NCBI GenBank assembly: GCA_950295325.1
Contig: OX485806.1
Coordinates: 42,408,001 to 42,472,000, forward strand
Length of the DNA stretch: 64,000 bases
From: Polytrichum commune
Taxonomy: Eukaryota > Streptophyta > Polytrichopsida > Polytrichales > Polytrichaceae
Reading direction: 5' to 3'
The notes beneath the pieces were generated by a model. It was given only the letters and a program-made list of their open reading frames with translations. It searched no databases and had not been told where the DNA came from. The number at the start of each line of letters is the position of its first letter. The stretch's first letter is position 1. Positions 36,287-47,099 of the stretch are shown here, piece after piece. Position numbers and translations under genes: made by a program.

Positions 36287-36486
36287 GTAAGCTATTTGCA
36301 CATGTTCTTCCCACATGTTTAATTGTATATTCACTAAATATTTGTGTCCTTCATAGGCAGAAAACACTCATACATTGTCATGCAAATAGTATTGGTGGAA
36401 CACAACAAATTTATATAGTGACATACTTGTTCCTCACTTCTTGTCCTGCATCTCACACCATCTTCTGTTCCATGTTGCCTGCGCAG
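36287..36486 (+). other. Transposase intron 3
   Basis: GTAAGC donor, GCGCAG acceptor, phase 2. Splicing joins NAQAEINTLG to MVWPDAKKNLCLWHV. Confidence 0.8.
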
Positions 36487-37645
36487 CATGGTGTGGCCGG
36501 ATGCCAAAAAAAATTTGTGTCTATGGCACGTGAGGAAGGTATGGGCAGAGATTGCAGTGAAAAAAATATCAAATGCTAAAGAACGCACCAATATTCTCCA
36601 AATGCTTGGTGACATAATGTATGGAAAAGGTTGCAAAGTTGATGATCCTGTGGACTGGGCCCTGCACCAACTCGACAAGATATCATTGTCTTGTCCACAA
36701 GCAACCTCCTTTATGCGGTACATGAATGAAGTTTGGCGACCAAAGACCACAATGTGGTGTGTTGGAGCCCGACGGATACCGCATGCAGGACAGAACACAA
36801 ATGCTGCTATTGAGTCCTACCATTCCAATTTGAAGAGTGTTCTGCATTCTGCAAAGAAGAGGTTTGTGGGCAGGCGTATGGACTGGCTTATCTATCATCT
36901 AACATGTGATGTTTTGACTCACTATTGGTACATTGTCCAATGCAAAGCATATGGATTCATACACAACAAGAAACAGGAGGGCATTGTTGCATCGGCAATT
37001 ATAAGAGCGAACGACATACCTGACATGAACGTCTTGATTTGCATGGACGAAGATGTAGCATATGTTGGGTCTGTAAACAACTGCCCGAAGGTATGGACCA
37101 TCAAATGTCCGGACTCCGAATGGGCACAATGCGACTGCCCCGTCGCCATGGAAGGCATGATTTGCAAACATACTGTCAAAGTATTCAAGATACTCCACCC
37201 TGGTGTTGACGATGGTGTCATAGTTCGTGAGGCGGGTACAAAACATGGAACACAACGCTCCACTCCAATGGCACATGCCTATTCGAGGATGTCGCAACAA
37301 ACTACTCGACTCCATGTTCCGTCTGACGTGGGGAACCCTTTCGTCGTCGAGCCTGTGGTGCAAGACAATGTTATTAATATGGACGTTGATGAAGAACACA
37401 CTACTTTACCTCATCTAGACTCTATCTTTGTTGAATCAGAGCACCCCTTACAGTTCTCATCCCAGTCTACACATGTAGAGTCTTGCACCCCCCTGCCCCT
37501 TTCCCAAGAGAGTTCTTCACCTCGAGCTCCGGCCACAACCGCAGACGACATATTCTCCTCGATTTCACGGAAGGCAGAGCAACATCCAGTTCTTCAAGAT
37601 CACTTGATTGCCGGCCTTAAGGAAATTCGTGGCAAGCAAGAGTAG

Positions 37646-38939
37646 CTCATAGCCAGAGGCGTCACAAAGGTGCCGTCGACCCCTACGCCAACTTCATTCC
37701 CATAAAGAACAGGTGACAACTCTTTAAAACGCCGCCGAAGTTTTCTAGAATTTCCTACACCGAGGAAGAGGCTATCCCTTGCAAGATGAGTCCCCTGATT
37801 CTTTTTATTCAAGCAATTATGTTATCCTATACACCTGCAAACATGTCCAACGTTCCCTACACCTCATATACTACAACGATCCACAAGAGTTGTAGTGTCC
37901 TTTCTATATTCTGTAGTTATATATTATCCTACACAATCAGTCCATAGTGTTTGGGACTGTTAATCCTTGGGTCTTGCTATTATATACTGTATCGTTTTAT
38001 TATTATTGCAAGTAATATCATTTTACAAACGTTGTTCTACCACATAAGCTGATAGCCCAATGTTCTGCATTATCTGAAACCATATTGTACATGATATGTT
38101 TGTTTGTGTACTATTGTGTCTTGTCTATGAGGGATTGAAAACCTATTCCTAGGTTGTGGAGATTGTGGGCTTTCACAAAGTATTATAGCAACTCATAATC
38201 TGACTTATCGACAGTGATTTTACAAAAATGTTGTGTCTTTAAAAATATAATGTACATGATAAGGGTGATGGACGCTTACAAGGTCTTGCACGGCTCCGCG
38301 CCCAACCACTCAACTACATCGCCTACATGTTGTTGTTGATATACTGGATGACCTGCACACAAAATTATCGTCAATAGTTTCTTTCATACTATCACAGAGT
38401 CCTACAAAGTTCCATAGAGCTATAGTGCCATAGTGTTCTACAAAAATGACCAAACACATCCACTACACAATGATTTACAAAATTTTAGGGTCTTGTAATA
38501 CATTACTTATTGTGTGCAGTAAAGCGTTGCGTGTCCTTCAGGAATGTCAATGGTCTTCACCACCAATTTTGTGTGCCCTTTCAGTCCTTGCAACCTTTCG
38601 GGTCTTTGCAATATCGTCTATATAAGAACATTTAATATACTATGCATACCATGACTCACATTTCATAACACATGCCACTATACAGAACATGCTGCAAAGC
38701 ACAACAAATACTCCCACCCCTCCCCTCCCATCCAAGTGCAACAAATACCCATTCATTTTTACCCATGTGAAATGATAATTCTTTATAAAAAAAATGGGTG
38801 CGCATGAATGCAGTACAAGTGGTATTTTGACCATGTTGTGTTCTGTGTCCCATGAATTGGGCGTCCACAAAAACTTTGAAATTGTACACTGAAGAAAAAT
38901 CTGCCTGAATTTTACAACATTTTACACATGTTATAAATA
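37646..38939. other. Region between the convergent MULE genes
   Basis: No coding frame is supported. It should hold the 3' ends and polyadenylation signals of both genes. Words such as TGTTCTGC, TCCTACA and TACTACAA recur (37800-38060). Confidence 0.5.
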
Positions 38940-39292
38940 CACCCTATTGTTTGTCCTCTAACTGGAGAGGTTGGACCTTGACCCTCACGTTTGGCTGCAG
39001 GTCGTCTGCGTACGCGATGTTGTTCTGCAGTATGCAGTACAACTTTGACATTCCAGTCCGTCGCGTTGTGTAGTCCTTTCTAGATGACATCAATCAATGC
39101 ATTCCTAATGACTTTCCTCGTACGTAATGCCTCTGTCCTGCTATAATTCAATGCAAATCCCTGCAAGAAGATGTACACCGTCAAAACATGTATTGAAGAA
39201 CATAACAAGACTCCTCGTTAAGCGATACACACAACTAAGCGTAGTCTCTATGACTATGCTTCAATATAATTAGAGGTCTATGTACGATTTAC

Positions 39293-39947
39293 CTCACACA
39301 GTGTGTGGGGTCTATCTCTCACGGTCTTTGTGTATTCCATAATGTTCTTCAACATGTAGAACCCGCAGGCCCAACCTGAATTTTGTTGGGGCACATTAGC
39401 TTGTATCCAGACATGCGATGAGTGTACCCCAACCCACATGTCAGTGTCATCTGTAAAGCCTCTCCATGCAGCCCACAACTTCGCGAGGCTCACACAAAAT
39501 TCTGTGTGGGAGTGGAACCCTGCGTCGACCAGGGAATCAAAATGATAAAACCCAAGCTCCCCTACTACGTAGAGGCTCCAGTGTTTTCCACATGTGTAAG
39601 GAATTAATAGAGTGTTAAATTCTTGCGAAGGGAGAGCCCCATATTTGTCGTGTATGAACCCTACATAGCCCTCTAAACTGTCATGTCCTTCCTCTGTCAA
39701 ATGCGCACGGAGTAGAGGACCAAGATAAGGACAAGTTACATAACACTTTAAATTCTCAACCTGGGGATTGAGCCACAACCCAATCCATTCCATCATGTAG
39801 TTGCTTAACTCCCCATAATTTTCAATCAATGGTTTCAAATCTTCCTCCCACTGCAGACTCAAATTATCACCACGATACGTAAATTCAAAGCTTTGGATTT
39901 TCTTCCTACCTGCGTCAGCAATGATGGTGTTCACAAGTTCTTCAAGT
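39293..39947 (-). pseudogene. C48 peptidase catalytic exon
   Basis: This exon holds the whole recognisable Ulp1 core. It is entered in phase 2 (preceding exon ...KSDG|R, then LEELVNTIIADAGRKKIQS) after CAG and leaves at GAG|GTAAAT in phase 0. The His (GKHWSLYVV), Asp (FYHFDSLVDAG), Gln (NVPQQNSG) and Cys (SGWACGFYM) follow the C48 order with normal spacing (~105 residues from His to Cys in the family is typical; here about 80). This exon itself is uninterrupted; the lesions lie in neighbouring exons. Confidence 0.85.
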
Positions 39948-42870
39948 CTGCAGAACATAAATGTACATGTCAGACTCTATTGCCAACATTTATGGACATG
40001 TAGACTTTTATGTTCTGCAGTATGAATATATTAGAATACTCACCGTCCATCAGATTTCTGCGTAGTCCTTCCGAGCACGTCATCCATGGTTGTGTCCCGC
40101 TCAGGATGGGGAGGACAAGACTTGCCTTTCACAGTTGCAGCACGCTCCACGACCCCTGGTAGAACTGTACATGTGGTGGGAGTTGAAGGGGAGCCATCCT
40201 TAGTGTTAGTCAACTCCTCACATACGTTCTTCACCACTGTATATGCGTCGTGGAACAGTGACCCCTAGTCTTCAAGCACATCTGCGGTGTTCTGCTCTTG
40301 TAGAGAACCTGGAGGGCTCATGTCGTCAATGATAATCCTGCGTGCAGGCGACACCATTGTCCTGTCACCCGGAGGCCCTATGGCAAGCGTAAGGGAAGGG
40401 GTCCTGGAAAACCACGGTCCCTTTCATAAACCCTTAGTAAGAGGTATAGCGTTGATTGGGTTACCATATTGGAAGTTTCACGATAACTCACATGGTGAAA
40501 AGGGTGTGGGACAAGACACGAACCTCATTGGGGAGTTCTGCAAATCCGATCTCAGTTGCGTTAGGGAAAGATCCTGCGTGCTAATGCGGTCGACGCCTTC
40601 AAGGTCGCAATGTATTGGGATTGCATCAAGACTCCCGAAGCTCATGGCTTCCTGTGTAAAACCCACGAATCCCATTGTTGGTTCAGGTGGTTCTCCTAGC
40701 GCCATCGCCACCTCCTCTCCCAACAACGCTCTCGTGCAGTGTACATCTTGTGCAATATCATCCCTTGCCTCTTCCTCTCCCAATCCACAATTGAATAGAC
40801 GCAATTGTGTTGACCTTACATTTTGCAAGCCCTGTACCATCTCTCCCACCCGCAACTGCACGCAATGGCTCTTCTTATGCAGATGTTCCCACGTCCACAT
40901 CTTCCCGGAAAATTAATGTAGAACATAAAACCTGCCTCACACAACATACAATTATGTTTGTACAGCATAATGAAGGCATAAAGGCAATAGATATATTATG
41001 AAAAACACACAGGCTTGGATGGACGGCATGTTTGGAAGAGAAAATATATCAGACAACACACATGAAGAACACCTGAAGAACAAGAGTAAAACATTTATGT
41101 CATGTCCTTACCTCTTCCAACTTCGCATTTCGATCGTGGGTGACGTCCCTATTGTACCACATGTCAGCAAGCTCGTCTGTACGGTGCATGCGAACCATGT
41201 CTGCAATGGCTTGTTGCGCAATCCGGCCTATGAATGACTCAATCTTCTCCATCACTGCCATTTGCCTTGATGGCTCGTATCCAAGCAAACCTGCAACGTC
41301 TGAGAATAACTGTTCAAAGCTATCTGCAGCTTTCTGCATGCCAGGAAAAACGTTCCATCCCATTAATGGGAGACTGTGAGCAACGCTTGACAAGGCGACT
41401 GTCAAGTTCGAGTCATGAGCAACATTCAACATGTACTGCTGACCCACACCTCTAGTTGGGTGAGATAGTGGACGTCTGTGCCACTCTAGAGTCCTAACCA
41501 AGTACAATAAGGCTCTCAATATATGGGGGCATTCTTGTTCCAATGAAAGAAGCTTTCTCCTTGTGTTCTCCAGAAGAACAATAGACATCTCCAGCCACTC
41601 ACCATCTGTGTGGTCCCAAGGTCCGTCCCTAAAATTTATAAGAGGCCACTTTCTAAATATCTGGTACAATGGGGACCATTTCCACTTGGACTCCTCCTCC
41701 TTCTCTTTCTCTGTGCGGTCGAATTTCAGCAGTTTGGCTTCGACATGATTTCTACAAAATCCTGGAAGTTGATTTTTGCGGCAGCAACCTTGTCATCATA
41801 CTCCCTTTGTTGGATGCGGTAATGAAGATAATCCTTAATATTCTTCAGTTCTTCATACACTTGGACATCTGAATTGGTCTTAAAACACCTAACCTGCGCT
41901 TTGACTTTATCCAAAAATTCGCTGTGATCTCCAGGAGTCTTTGTGTTCTGCATTATAAAGGCAACAATGTCCATTATGCATGGCTTTCACAAATGATTGG
42001 AATAACATAACACCCTTGTAGAACACCAATACAACAATTGTATAAGAAGAAAACATTGCAAGTTAAGAAAATACCTGGGCATTGCCATATAAATACCACT
42101 GCCCGAATGCACTTCCAATACGGTGTCCTATTGTGCCATCCTCCAATTGTTTGTGCAGGTACTGCATGCATGCATCAGGGTTGTCTAAGAGATTCTTAGG
42201 AACCCAGTGCTCGTCAATCTCCATGATGAGGATGAAGAGTCCATTGACTAGTACTGGTTCCGGAGGGGTCGCAATCTCATTCTGCGCATTGAAGAGTGTC
42301 GTGGCCTCCTTGTACGCTTGTTGTTTGCACTCCTCGCGTGAGATGGGCCGAGGTTGGACATGTTCAATCAAAGGTGTGGCTTGAAGAACATCCTTCTGCG
42401 AGAGGTGGCTCTGAAGAACATCCTTCTACGAGTGCGGGCTCTGAAGAACATGCTCGTGCAAATCCTGGTGAGCAAGCTGAGGCTGGTGCGGCTCCTGTGC
42501 ATTTACAACATGCCCGTCGGAATCTTGTGCACATGGATCAGGCTCATGCGGAACCACCGGATGAAGAACATGCTCATGCGGAACAGGCTCAGGCTCTCCA
42601 TGAAGAACCAGGTCATGTGAAGGTTGTTTGCTAGGAACATGATCATGTTTCACAATCCTAAACTCACCATGACCACTCTTCTGGGAATCCGGCGTTGCCA
42701 CTTTGGTCGCTGACTCTGACTCCTCATGCGAACTGTCTGAATTTAAATCTTCATCGCTAGACAACACAATGGTCTTCCGAGGTGGTTTCTTTACCTTCCG
42801 TCGACGCCTAGGGGATGAGGGAGACCTGGGAATTTTTGGTGTTGCCTTCACTGCAAGGTTGTAAGCCTTG

Positions 42871-42885
42871 CGGGGGGGGGGGGGG
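42871..42885 (+). repeat. Poly-G run of about 15
   Basis: The homopolymer CGGGGGGGGGGGGGG lies just before an exon of the protease gene (on the minus strand within the intron preceding VKATPKIPRSP). It is a likely place for sequencing or replication slippage. Confidence 0.7.
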
Positions 42886-43415
42886 GCGATAAGCAGGGAA
42901 TGTCAATTGATAAGTTGCGTTGTCTACCCCCCACGACATGAACATGATCCTGAGAGGGCACCACTGTGTTCTGCATGGGCATTGCTAAATGGAGTATATA
43001 GAACAGGATGGGGATCTAAATACATAGGTGGTGGAACAACAGTAGGGGATGGAGAGTGCGAAGCAGTTGGCGAGGACAATTTCCCATATTTCGCAGCAAT
43101 CCTCGATTTCTCTCCATGATTGCTAGGCTCCCAAGTTGGATACATCTTCAGAGGTTGCTCTCCCGTATAGCCCTTGCAAAGGTTGAACATCCTATGGTAC
43201 AAAAGCGTGTTCTTATCCTTATGTGACTCCTTACAATGAATACACGAAAATATGAACCTATTGTTTCCCATCTTGGTTTTGGCCTTGGCCTACCAGTATG
43301 CCTCTAGCACTAGTTTTTCATATTCATCTTTGGAATACATAGCAGCGCAATTCCGCCGATTTTGCTTCATAGTACATTGAAAAATCCTAGATCGTCCATC
43401 CTCGCCAGCGAACAC

Positions 43416-44411
43416 CTGCAAAAAATTAAAAGAAATAAAAATAACAAAAGACTTAACTTTTATTCAAAATGCTGAACACTTAATCAATATTCAGAACAAT
43501 TACTTAATATGCATAACAGTTCATCATGCAGAACACATCTGCATTGAAACGTTTATTCACCCAACTGCACGTATGGATGGTGAATGCAGAACACATTGTG
43601 TCACGAAATCCTTATTAATTTAAATTTAATATTGAGGCCATATAAAAATTGCAGAACATGAAGTGTCTAGTGCACAATGCATATACAAAGTTCTTAGCAT
43701 GAAATATAACAAAATAAAAAAAAATAAAAAAATAAAAACACTTGATAGCACAAATAACATATTCATGAAAGTCTCAAAGAGTTGTTGGAGTTGCACATAA
43801 ATTTATCTCTTGTGCAGTTATATACAAGTAACTGTAGCCTAAACCCTATTCATACAGTAGCTGATGTGAGTATCACATGGAAGGAATTTCAACAATCAAA
43901 AATCACATACATGCAAACAATCTCAACACAAAAAAACCACTAAATTGATAACAAATTCAACAACTCAACAACGCTGAGCAATTCGTGGAAACCCCAAACA
44001 CAGATTTCCAAACGAGCTGTCCACACAAAAAACACATATATGCTACCAAAATCAATACGCCTGAATAGCATAAACACAAAACAAATCAAGGAACCCCTAT
44101 ACAGATTTGCAATCGACTTCATCACACCAAAAACACATAAATGCTATCAAATTCACCTCGCCTGGAAAGCAAAAACCCTAAACATAGAAATGCGAACCCA
44201 TTGAAAACAAAAAATACACAAAAATGAAACCCAATTAACACACACATTTCACCTAAATGCAAACAGATTTAACACACAACCAACATAGATAGGCTAAACC
44301 ATTGAACGCTAACAGAACACATAAATGCTAACCAAATGATCACAAAATAAATCAAAACACAGAAGGAGAGGGAATGCATGAAAGATATAGTAGTTCAAAA
44401 TGCGCACTTAC
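43416..44411 (-). other. First intron of the protease gene
   Basis: About 1 kb, AT-rich, GTAAGT donor and TTTTTTGCAG acceptor. It contains many GCAGAACA words and no coding trace. Confidence 0.6.
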
Positions 44412-44573
44412 CCCGTGCTGCCAACCTTGCGAACCATGAATGCTCAACTCCACAAATTTATCCCTGCCCAAGGCCCTTATCATGTCCTCATCTTCCAAGA
44501 CGTACAAATCCACCGCAAGCGCCTTTGGAAGGAGATTTGCCGTAGTCCATTTTTTGGGAGGTTTAGAAGCCAT

Positions 44574-45540
44574 TAATTCATGCAGGTTAAATTATGAAAA
44601 TTTACCCAAAAACTCACTTAGACTACACAATGAAAACCACTCAAGCGCTGAACCCTAAACAGGAAACCCTACGTGCACATTTAAAGTAAGATGGACCGCC
44701 AGAAATTAACGCTTACGAGTTGGAAAGCAATGTTGGAGCGGGTGATTGGGTTCGCAATGAATTTGCGAACCCCAGAAGACGGCAGAATATAATGGCCCAC
44801 AACATGAACACCAAATGAAACACTTAAAACCATTGAAAACTACTCGAACTCCACTGTCTGATGCTCAAACCCCATTGAATCCCACTCAAACCCCATTGAA
44901 GCTCATTAACAACTGCACTAATCACACTCAAGCCGCTTCACATGAACATTCTCACTCAAACCTCCACGAAACCACTCAACGCCCACAATGACAAAACCCT
45001 CGCGCCCTCAACTAAACAGACTATATCATCTCTCCCAAATAGAATCTCTCCCATCGACATGGACATGAACCCTAACCGTCACATCAAATCGTATCACGTT
45101 CCCATCATTGCAACCGCCGTCATGAAAACGGTTTCTTTACTGCAATGTAACCGTACAACAGAATAGGAGCCGCGCAGAACAGGTAAGGGCAGGACAGTAA
45201 AAGCAGGACATCTTCAATACAAAGGTTGCGCAGAACATGTAAGGGCAGGACACTAAATGCAGGTCATCTTCAATACAAAGGCCGCGCAAGACATCCTCTA
45301 TACAAGGGCCGTGCAAGGACACTAAATGCAGGACATATTCAATACAAATGTTGCGCAGGACAAATAATGCAGAACACACAATTCATTATAGCAGGTGATG
45401 GAAACATACCATTTGGGTGAAATGAGAACATGTGAGTGTGAAGACACTAGATGAAGGACATTATAGCCTTTCAGGTACATGACACCAAATGAGATACATG
45501 ACAGCAGTACATGACACCAAATGAGATACATTACCCTAAA
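44574..45540. promoter_or_regulatory. MULE right subterminal region, putative protease promoter
   Basis: Non-coding, upstream of the minus-strand protease gene. 45176-45375 contains a degenerate ~55 bp repeat with words (G/C)AGGACA, TTCAATACAAAGG and GCGCAG(A/G)ACA. Confidence 0.5.
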
Positions 45541-45905
45541 TAGGAGTCCTGCAGAATATGCTCTGCAGGAACACCTATATAGGAGTCCTACAGAATATGC
45601 TTTGCAGGAACACCTACATAGGAGTCCTGCAGAATATGCTTTGCAGGAACACCTAAATAGGAATCCTGCAGAACATGCTCTACAGGAACACCAACAAAAG
45701 GAGTCCTACAGAGCATGGTCTACAGGAACACCAAAAATAAGAGCCCTGCAGAACATGCTCTACAGGAACACCAAAAAAAGGAGTCCTGCATATAATGTTA
45801 TGCGGGAACACAAAAAAGGAGTCCTGCAGAGCATAGTCTACAGGAACACCAAAAAAAGGATTCCTGCAGGAACACCAAAAATAGGAGTCCTACAATGCAT
45901 GCTTT
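45541..45905 (+). repeat. 39 bp subterminal tandem repeat in the MULE
   Basis: Units of the type AGGAGTCCTGCAGAATATGC + TCTGCAGGAACACC are spaced exactly 39 bp in the first copies (45541, 45580, 45619, 45658). About nine copies follow with growing divergence and some shortened. Because 39 is a multiple of three a long plus frame runs through it; I do not regard that as a gene. Subterminal tandem repeats are common in MULEs and may bind transposase. Confidence 0.85.
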
Positions 45906-46023
45906 GCAGGACCACCAAACCCATGTCCTGCAAGACGTCGGTCTGTCACGTCCATCCGTCGGTGACCGGCCTGGCCGGTTGCTTCCTCGCGAGCGGGCAA
46001 CACCTGGAATTTCAGTCCAGGTG

Positions 46024-46060
46024 CCCCCTAGAAGTTCGTGGGGGGTGTTTAGCGTCCGTC
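46024..46060 (-). repeat. MULE terminal inverted repeat, right
   Basis: The complement reads GACGGACGCTAAACACC, 6 C, ACGAACTTCTAGGGG, matching the left end. Confidence 0.95.
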
Positions 46061-46069
46061 GTAGTGAAT
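46061..46069 (+). repeat. MULE target site duplication, right
   Basis: GTAGTGAAT, identical to 33690-33698. Confidence 0.95.
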
Positions 46070-46234
46070 TTGTTTGCCGAGATGTTAGCTCGAAAGCATC
46101 TCCAACTGTCTGATCCCCACTCTGTTTTTTTAGTCCTAGGAGATATGGGAGCTCGTGTTCTCTTATATTATTCGTCTTTAGAAAATCAGTGGTTCCTCCG
46201 TCAACAGTGCCCAGCTCAAACATGTGCTTCACCT
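46070..46234 (+). pseudogene. Right half of the exon interrupted by the MULE
   Basis: Continues the frame of 33538-33698: LFAEMLARKHLQLSDPHSVF, then GDMGARVLLYYSSLENQWFL. Coding character seems to fade where the minus-strand gene at 46216 begins. The frame itself stays open to about 46637. The product is not recognised. Confidence 0.45.
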
Positions 46235-47099
46235 TTAGTATGTAGCTTCACCTCAGTTGTAGTGCACTTAGAATGCTCAAACATGTTGAGAGGGAATGCG
46301 GGTAGTAGTTCCACTGGAGCTCTCAATACCCTTACATTATTGAGTGTTTGTTTTTTGCATTGTTCTATTTCCAAATCTGATATTCCCGCCCATGTCTTCC
46401 ACATGAGTATAGATATAGGTGCCAGGAGGTTAGTGTTACCAACCGCCCACATCTTGTGTTGGTGGTCCACAACAAGAAGTTCCACACATCGTGGTGGTTT
46501 AACAGGTACCAAGGGTCCCTTTGTGTTAACCATCAGCTGCTTCTCCTTCTCAATTTGTGAGGATTGGATATCCTCAGTGAAGTCCTCGAGGGCGGTCATC
46601 TCCACTGACGAGATCTTGAGTTTCAACAATAGAGGGTGAGTTGTGCTACTAGCACCGAATGTGTCACCGGCTGTTACTGTAACAGGTAGTGGGGTTTCTA
46701 GTGCATCATTATTGGCCATTTTCAGTGCTTCCTCAATAATGGAACAGATGCCAATTGATTTGTGGCTTCTTGTTCATCCTGCATAAGTAAGCCATTTAGT
46801 CTGGCGTGTGCAGACTTAATGTTGGCCATGGTTCTGTTGGGGTCATTTGTGGCCATAACAAATAGTGAGGTCCACAATGCGAGATCAAGTGAATCAAGTA
46901 ACAGGGGCAGATGTGCACCTTCCTCATCGCAATTCGCCAATGTGGCATTGTCACATTCCTGGATAAAGTTGTGGAGATCGGGTAGATCAATGGCTGATAA
47001 GGTTGTCTGAATTGCAGGAATGGGTGCAGGTAGCGGCGGGCCGTACCCCATAGCTACTAGTTCCCCATTCCATGTTGGTCCCTTGTTATTGTTCTGCAA
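46216..47099 (-). pseudogene. Unrecognised protein, one frameshift
   Basis: Two minus frames join into one ~300-residue product. 47099-46722 starts MQNNNKGPTWNGELVAMGYG and has LPDLHNFIQECDNATLANCD. It then passes, one base out of frame near 46740, into IIEEALKMANNDALETPLPV and continues to 46216 with PRCVELLVVDHQHKMWAVGN and ISILMWKTWAGISDLEIEQC. The composition and the lack of stops in both halves support real coding sequence. The C-terminal end may continue past 46216 in another frame (HMFELGTVDGG). It is convergent with the interrupted exon at 46070. No family recognised; a transposon-related origin is a guess from its surroundings. Confidence 0.5.

Larger units (their letters stand above)
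34362..37645 (+). pseudogene. Mutator-like DDE/SWIM transposase, four exons, two breaks
   Basis: Exons 34362-34768, 35143-35924, 36087-36286 and 36487-37645 join in consistent phases across GT-AG introns of 374, 162 and 200 bp. The product has an N-terminal region with HGQGLHKTSMLAVILWDRLQ, a conserved module with GFRYALGLGISEEMK and LSPAQIMQQHTKEVWEL, then the DDE core. Its residues are the aspartate in NNALSIDATFGTNQTR, the aspartate in SIIIDNAQAEIN with CLWHVRKVW following, and the glutamate in NAAIESYHSNLK. A SWIM finger CDCPVAMEGMICKH follows, then a ~170-residue low-complexity tail. Two lesions lie in exon 2: an extra base near 35366 (frame change before CFVAKKPYLDHSL) and a TAA at 35751-35753 where ENP reads directly into LLYYQEHSL. 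The transposase would cut and paste its own element. The start ATG is inferred and an upstream exon is possible. Family assignment is firm. Confidence 0.9.
38940..44573 (-). pseudogene. MULE-borne Ulp1/SENP-like (C48) cysteine protease gene
   Basis: A multi-exon minus-strand gene. Exon 1 (44573-44412) starts MASKPPKKWTTANLLPKAL and ends phase 0 at GTAAGT. Exon 2 begins at 43415 (VFAGEDGRSRIFQC) and includes a finger-like FIFSCIHCKESHKDKN...YHRM. A basic, then acidic/low-complexity part lies at 42851-42426, and helical parts at 42371-42063, 41974-41726 and 41669-41100. Further segments are 40900-40478 and 40237-40044. The protease exon is 39947-39293 and the last exon follows to ~38940. The catalytic set is visible: H in CGKHWSLYVV, D in YHFDSLV, Q in ANVPQQNSG and C in GWACGFYML. 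Ulp1-type enzymes process or remove SUMO-like modifiers; the role in MULEs is unknown. Lesions are in-frame stops at 43290-43292, 42426-42428, 40265-40267 and 39080-39082, and a frame change near 41745. Confidence 0.85.
33699..46060. mobile_element. Full-length Mutator-like element carrying transposase and Ulp1-like protease
   Basis: A 12,362 bp element bounded by ~36 bp terminal inverted repeats and an exact 9 bp duplication. It encodes a DDE/SWIM transposase on + (34362-37645) and a protease gene on - (44573-38940), arranged tail to tail. Plant MULEs that carry Ulp1/SENP-like (C48) protease genes are known (for example the Kaonashi group). In this copy both genes have stops and frameshifts, so it is probably no longer autonomous. 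The intact ends and identical target duplication suggest it is not very old. The short word GCAGAACA/TGTTCTGC is scattered throughout. The target was an open reading frame. Confidence 0.92.

Noticed and set aside
40287-40916. 209-codon plus frame
   Set aside because: It overlaps the minus-strand protease gene exons, which read better and carry splice-consistent ends.
45521-46020. Long plus frame through the 39 bp repeats
   Set aside because: Open because the repeat unit is a multiple of three. It crosses the MULE terminal inverted repeat, so it is a chance fusion with the interrupted host exon.
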